Source: Raphanus sativus
Taxonomy: Eukaryota > Streptophyta > Magnoliopsida > Brassicales > Brassicaceae
Assembly: GCF_000801105.2 (NCBI RefSeq)
Contig: NC_079514.1
Location: 46,814,515-46,878,514 of the forward strand
Direction: 5' to 3'
Length of the DNA stretch: 64,000 nucleotides
Below, in pieces: positions 59,177 through 64,000 of this stretch. Position 1 is the stretch's first letter; every line of letters begins with the position of its first letter. A program made the position numbers and the translations under genes. Below the pieces are notes generated by a model that was not told the origin of the DNA, searched no databases, and worked only from the letters and a program-made list of their open reading frames with translations.

Positions 59177-60529
59177 TTAGACCCTGAAGTTTTTTCCGAC
59201 AAAGGTTTGTCCGAACTCCCAGTTAGAAGGTACGATGTTCCATGAAGTCGAGGTTCTACGGTCACTGGTTGTGACACGGAAGGAGAGTGACTGACCAACG
59301 AGAACAGCATTAGACTGCCAGTTCTGTCCCCAGTTCCTAGTCAAACCCATCCAACCAGTCTTTGATCCTTTCATGCTCGTCCTCACGATGTCTCCTGCTC
59401 CAGCCACGTTCGTTATCAGCACCAAGTTGAAGTAACGGTGACCGTTTATCGTGAATCTCATCCCTCCACTCTTCCTACATGCCACCCTATAACGAATCCC
59501 ACATTTCTCACTCTTAGTAATTTGAATCATTACATTTTTATATGTCCAATCTCGCAAACACAAACCAAGTTAACCGTTAGTACTACTACTATTATACTTT
59601 CTCCATATTTTATTATTTGACATTTTAGATTTATGGACAAATTATAATTTCATATATCTTCTAAACAAAAACATCTAGAACTTTTAACTATCTAAATAAT
59701 CACAATTTAAATAGTTCTATAGCATAAAAAGTTTAAAAGGACATCCAAGTAAAAAAAATACTACAGTATAATGTTATATACTGTTATAAAACAGAGGCAT
59801 TAGAGTTGTTTTATATATATATATATTTTTTTTTTTAATTTTGTAACAATTTGTTTTACTTTTTATAAATCCGAAGAACCGAATAAACTGAAAGTAAAAT
59901 AAAATGCATATATTTAGGACTTAACACTTCAAAGTGTAAATGTGAATCTACCTGCGGTAGGAGATTGGGACAATGCCAGCACGGTACTCAGCGATCTTGA
60001 GGAAAACTGGCATAGCTAGGTCGAAGTGAGCACGTGGCGGGTTGCACCAGCCACCATTGTCGCTAGGTTGAGCTAAATTCGGAGGACAGAAGTTTGTTGC
60101 AGTTACAAAGACTGAAGGGCTGCCTGAGTGACACCACTTAGGATCATTGACACATTTGATTTCAAAGCAAGCACCACAAGTTAATCCACTGTTGAAAAGC
60201 GCCGTGCTGAGAGCCGCCGTGTTCGTACCATATCCTTGACTGTATAAGTTACCGTAACCGCATGCACCACCTAAAAGAGAGAGAAAAAAAACAGAGTGCT
60301 CTGTTTTTAGAGAGTTGGTTATAATGGTTAATGAAGTGCGGTATTTTGAAATGGGTTTGAAGAGAGTGGCCTGACCCATGGTTCCTGAAGCGTCGTCCCC
60401 ACCGTAAAAAGTGGCGTGAGCGGTTTGCCAAGAGCTGCCGGTGTAGACACCAGGGATCCCAGCGTTGGTGGGGTTCAGGAGGAGCAAGATAGGTAATATG
60501 GTTAGGAAAATGGATGGATTAGTTGTCAT
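59177..60529 (-). CDS. EXPA16: Alpha-expansin (EXPA16-like)
   Basis: Secreted protein that loosens cell walls during growth by a non-hydrolytic action on cellulose/xyloglucan contacts. Three exons: 60529-60376, 60270-59952 and 59486-59177, giving 260 residues, the usual length. Signal peptide about 1-23 (hydrophobic, ending TNA before GIPG). The double-psi barrel domain starts [11 protein letters not shown] and holds the conserved cysteines ([25 protein letters not shown]) and the HFD motif at 133-135. The C-terminal carbohydrate-binding domain includes [32 protein letters not shown] and the end [14 protein letters not shown]. Position fits At3g55500. No lesion. Confidence 0.96.
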
Positions 60530-62111
60530 TTTCGTAGATATTTACGAGTGATACTATTCAAATGGAGGTGCTTGAAGTGTATACTACAAAGCTGAGAGAC
60601 TTGTTGATGGTGGAAATGTTGTGAAGATGGCTGGCTATTTATACAGGTGGAGAGAAGCTCCGAAGTTATGAGAAAGATACATTATTGGCCGAGTTTAGTA
60701 TTTTCTAGGCAAAAATATGTAAAAAAGTAGATTATAACGTATGGTGAAAGATAGGTTTGTAATTGTCTGTAGTCTTGTTATTATTGAAGTGATGAGATTA
60801 TGAGAAGTTTTTTATCCTGTTAATTTAGGGATCTATCAATGATATAATGAGATAAACTCCAAATAAGAAAAGATAAATGTCACATTTCCAACCAAGTACG
60901 AAAGATATAGTGGTGTCATATAGCGAATAATTAGTTTGTTTTGAAGCAAAATACAGTAATTGCTATGTAAACAAAATAGTCGAACAATGAAATAGTGAAA
61001 CGGTGATAATAGGAAAATATGTGAATTTCATAAAAATCTAATGATGTTTAAGTCTACAACCTAACAATGTTTTAGCGTCTACAAAATCAGATTTTCAATG
61101 ATAAAACGTCAACAATATGATAATATATATATAAGGTGTAAGATAATATATTAATTACTCTAGTAAAAATTAAACTAAAACATAACTCGATACGTACACA
61201 AGTTGTTGCCGTTGGTTATGTAGACGTACAGCGTACGGCATACGTGCATAAGTTACCAAAGTATTAATTCGAAAAGTGTCGGACATTTTTTATTTATTCT
61301 TAAAAAACATATATTTATTCAATAATCGCCAAACTTATATATATGTACGTTCTTTGATCAAAAATATATATATATATATATATGTATGTACGTTCATGCA
61401 TACTTTTCATAGAACTTTTAAATTACTTGCTGCGTGAACACCAAAAATAAGCAATGTCAACAACAGAGTATATTAGGATGATGTCAAGTTGCCCTTTCTC
61501 AAAAAATAAAGAAAGTATATGATGTCAAGTCTAATGAAGCTCATAAATTTCTTTGAAGTTTCTTTACAACAAAATTTATGAGTGGAGTATACGTATATAT
61601 ATTTATACACCAAAGATGCAAATGATTACTAAAATTGAAAATTTTAGAAACAAAACAAAAATAGTTGGGAAAATACAAGTGAGTGAGGAAGCACGAGATG
61701 AAAATAATGAACAAAAGAGGAAAACAGTTAGGGGCGATGAGGGTGGAAGAGCATTAAGGACACTTCGTGATGACGATGCATATCTATGCACCAACCATAT
61801 CTTACGTATAAATATAACATAATATATGCATACGTGTAATTTTAATCAAAGTTTATAGCTTCTCGACTTCTCGTGTATATAGATAGATTTTCTTTTTCTT
61901 CTGGTAGATATATGATATTGTGAAAATAATTGTGATTCATATGTCAATGACTCATATTTAGCTCAGATAAAAACAGAACAAAGTGCATATTTGTCCAAAA
62001 TACACATGAATGCTTAGAGAACATGGAGTATAGCTTCATCAGAGAACACATACCCACTTGCCTGTGAATTTATTATCTACCTCTCCTCCCACGATACTTG
62101 GACGTATTTTA
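60530..62111. other. Expansin promoter and AT-rich spacer
   Basis: No further gene is seen. An (AT)n run lies near 61364-61383. The short frames at 61553-61822 have no recognisable similarity and lie in AT-rich DNA. Confidence 0.55.
60635..60643 (-). promoter_or_regulatory. TATA box of the expansin gene
   Basis: TATAAATAG on the minus strand, about 106 bases upstream of the expansin ATG. Confidence 0.65.
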
Positions 62112-62124
62112 TTTATTTCATTTC

Positions 62125-62374
62125 TTTTTTTTTGAAAAAGAAAAGGGTTAAACCCGGGTCACTATTGGAACCAGACCTAACCCCCGGGGGAGTCGCAAGC
62201 CCGCGGATGGACTCCTTCTCCTGGGCATTCAAATGGGTCCTAAAGGATGGACCCATATCCGCGTTAGGTGAACAGAACAATGTGACTTAGTTTCGCATAG
62301 CAGGAGGATCGAACCTGAAACGTGTTGGCGTCCCAGGCCCGTCCACTGCCACTTGACAACAAGGCCCGTTCAAT
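62125..62374 (-). mobile_element. tRNA-derived SINE with 13-bp TSD
   Basis: On the minus strand an A-box-like TGTCAAGTGG (near 62347-62358) is followed by the B box GGTTCGATCC (62306-62315), then a GC-rich body and a T/A-rich 3' end. The 13-mer TTTATTTCATTTC flanks both sides exactly (62112-62124 and 62375-62387). This is the structure of a plant SINE of about 250 bp, mobilised by LINE machinery. Confidence 0.8.
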
Positions 62375-62621
62375 TTTATTTCATTTCATTTCTAAACAAA
62401 AACATCACTCTTTTCTGGACATAACTATATAAGTATTGGTTTATTTTTTTATTTTGTTATGAATATAGATGCCAATAATAATACAACAAAGAAAATGTGT
62501 AACTTCACTTCGACAATTTTATCAAAAACGAAAAAAAGTTCTCGACTAAATTACGGTCCACCTTATATTCTTAACATTTACCCAAAAGATCCATCTTATG
62601 TGTATGTGGTATAATCTAAAA

Positions 62622-63965
62622 CTAGATGATAACCCGCGCCTTGCGCGGAGTGAACTTTTTAAAAAATATGTTGTATTTAAATAAATAATACATTTTTGTT
62701 ATCAATAATTTTTTTACATTTGATTAGGGATGACATTTGGATAGGTATCATTTGGTTTGATTAGGTTCGGTTTGGATCTTTACAAATTTGGTTCTTATTT
62801 TTATATGTTCGGTTTGGGCTTAGATTCAGATAATCCATTTAATATTTTAAAAACTTAAAGTTCATATATATTTTAAATTTCTCAAAACATAAAAATAAAA
62901 ATAATATGTTACATATAAATTTGAATAATGTATACCAAAATACTTAAACTTAACATAAAAATTGGTTTAACTTAAATATTTGGACAGAAAATGAATAGAT
63001 ATTTTCAGTATTTTGATATTTTGAGTAATGTTTAGTTATTTTAAATATATAATTTTTACTATTTTATATATTTCTAAGTATTTTGGACAATTTAAAAGCA
63101 TCTTAAGTATTTTGTATATTTCTTTTAGATATTTTTTTAAAAAAAAAATAATATATTTAAGTATATATAAATTTGGTTCGAATATACTTGGATACCCAAT
63201 ATATTTTGGTCCGGATCGGGCAGTTCTGGTTTTTTAGATACCAAAATTTTAAACATGTTCATATATCTAACCAATTTGATTAAAGTTCTATACTATTTTC
63301 TGGATTGGATTTGGTTCGGTTATTTGGATTCGGATTTTTTTCCCAACCATATATTTTTATTGTAACCAAATTTCAAATGAACGTGACGATGGTTCATACT
63401 GATTTTGGGTATGCAACAATTTTTAAACCAAAACACTTTCTATTATTTACGTGATTTATTTAGTTAATCATTAAAAAATTTCAAGGACCATTAAAAACAA
63501 TGAACTGAACTGAAAAAAATTTATCATTGATCACAAATTTTCAATGTGAGGCTTGTACCACTTTTAGTCATTTATATTCGTTTTAAAAAAATTCGAAATA
63601 CAACATATAAGAAAAAATATAATTTTTTTATTATATGCTTAATGTGATTGTTTAATTTATTTTAAAAAATAAAATTAAACGAAAAGTATATAGGATAAAA
63701 AATTATTATCAAATCTTTATTATTCATAATCATTAATGGTGATATATATGTCAATCATATTAGGAAGTTCCGTAGCTTTTATTTAAGGAAAGAATAGAGA
63801 ATATTCTTTTGTATATTAATAATTAATTTAATAGTTATTTAATAAAAACTATAATATATGTGTAGATGGACCAACCTATTTGTCTAATAATTCTGAGAAT
63901 AATTCTCATGATGACACGTGACTACTAAACAATGTTGCAATGTTTCATGATTAATATATAGGGGA
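62622..63965 (-). mobile_element. Helitron (non-autonomous), minus strand
   Basis: On the minus strand the 5' end TCCCCTATATATTAATCATG follows A (63965), with a CACGTGTCATC block about 50 bases in. The 3' hairpin CCGCGC-AAG-GCGCGG (62634-62648) is followed by GTTATCAT and CTAG (62622-62625), then T. Length 1,344 bp. It contains a TAGGGATGACATTTGGATAG module (62727 onward on the plus strand) similar to that in the Helitron at 7718. No coding capacity. Confidence 0.7.
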
Positions 63966-64000
63966 TAATTTGATCCATGATAGACTGGTCAATTTTACAA

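Noticed and set aside
62300..62360. tRNA gene on the minus strand
   Set aside because: A and B boxes are present but no cloverleaf or acceptor stem forms; flanking target duplications show it is a SINE.

Overview
This is a window of plant nuclear DNA, almost certainly from Brassica or a very close crucifer. It is AT-rich, the genes contain GT-AG introns, and the gene content and order match, from memory, the Arabidopsis interval At3g55380 to At3g55500. Nine intact-looking host genes appear in this order: ubiquitin-conjugating enzyme UBC14 (+), CASP-like membrane protein (+), an At3g55420-like protein (+), GH17/X8 beta-1,3-glucanase (-), cytosolic triosephosphate isomerase (+), PBL1-type receptor-like cytoplasmic kinase (+), SR splicing factor SCL30 (+), a small C2-domain protein (+) and alpha-expansin EXPA16 (-). 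A tenth, organellar methionyl-tRNA synthetase (-), survives only as a broken relic. Other expected genes (2-oxoglutarate dehydrogenase E1, AP-3 beta, GINS PSF3) are not found. This is the gene loss expected after the Brassica whole-genome triplication. The host genes are unrelated housekeeping, signalling and cell-wall functions; they share ancestry of position, not a pathway.

Layout. 1-2.4 kb: AT-rich DNA with nested Helitron ends. 2.5-3.7 kb: UBC14. 3.9-6.3 kb: MITEs and a hAT element carrying a (GA)n tract of about 450 bp. 6.5-9.85 kb: CASP-like gene whose second intron holds degenerate tandem repeats and a Helitron. 9.9-11.2 kb: MetRS relic. 14.1-14.7 kb: single-exon At3g55420-like gene. 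14.8-18.4 kb: non-autonomous CACTA, hAT and Tourist-like elements. 19.1-21.0 kb: glucanase. 22-23.8 kb: Helitrons. 25.1-31.7 kb: near full-length but dead L1-type LINE (-). 32.0-34.2 kb: TPI. 36.3-37.0 kb: hAT MITE. 37.5-39.4 kb: kinase. 39.6-51.7 kb: a transposon-rich block with three Helitrons, a recent gag-only Copia element with two 408-bp LTRs that look identical and a perfect target duplication, captured ABC-transporter fragments and RPA-like pseudogenes. 52.7-54.9 kb: SCL30. 55.7-57.1 kb: C2 gene. 57.3-58.0 kb: long foldback repeat. 59.2-60.5 kb: expansin. 62.1-64.0 kb: a SINE and another Helitron.

I found no prokaryotic-type system, CRISPR array or gene cluster. The most informative signals are structural. 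A Helitron has its pre-insertion (empty) site preserved as a paralogous copy 8-9 kb away in the same window, which fixes both element ends to the base. The gag-only Copia element appears very young. A Helitron seems to have captured pieces of a PDR-type ABC transporter. In the LINE, the ORF1 stop and ORF2 start overlap as ATGA. Arabidopsis locus assignments come from recognising the proteins and recalled gene order, not from a database search.
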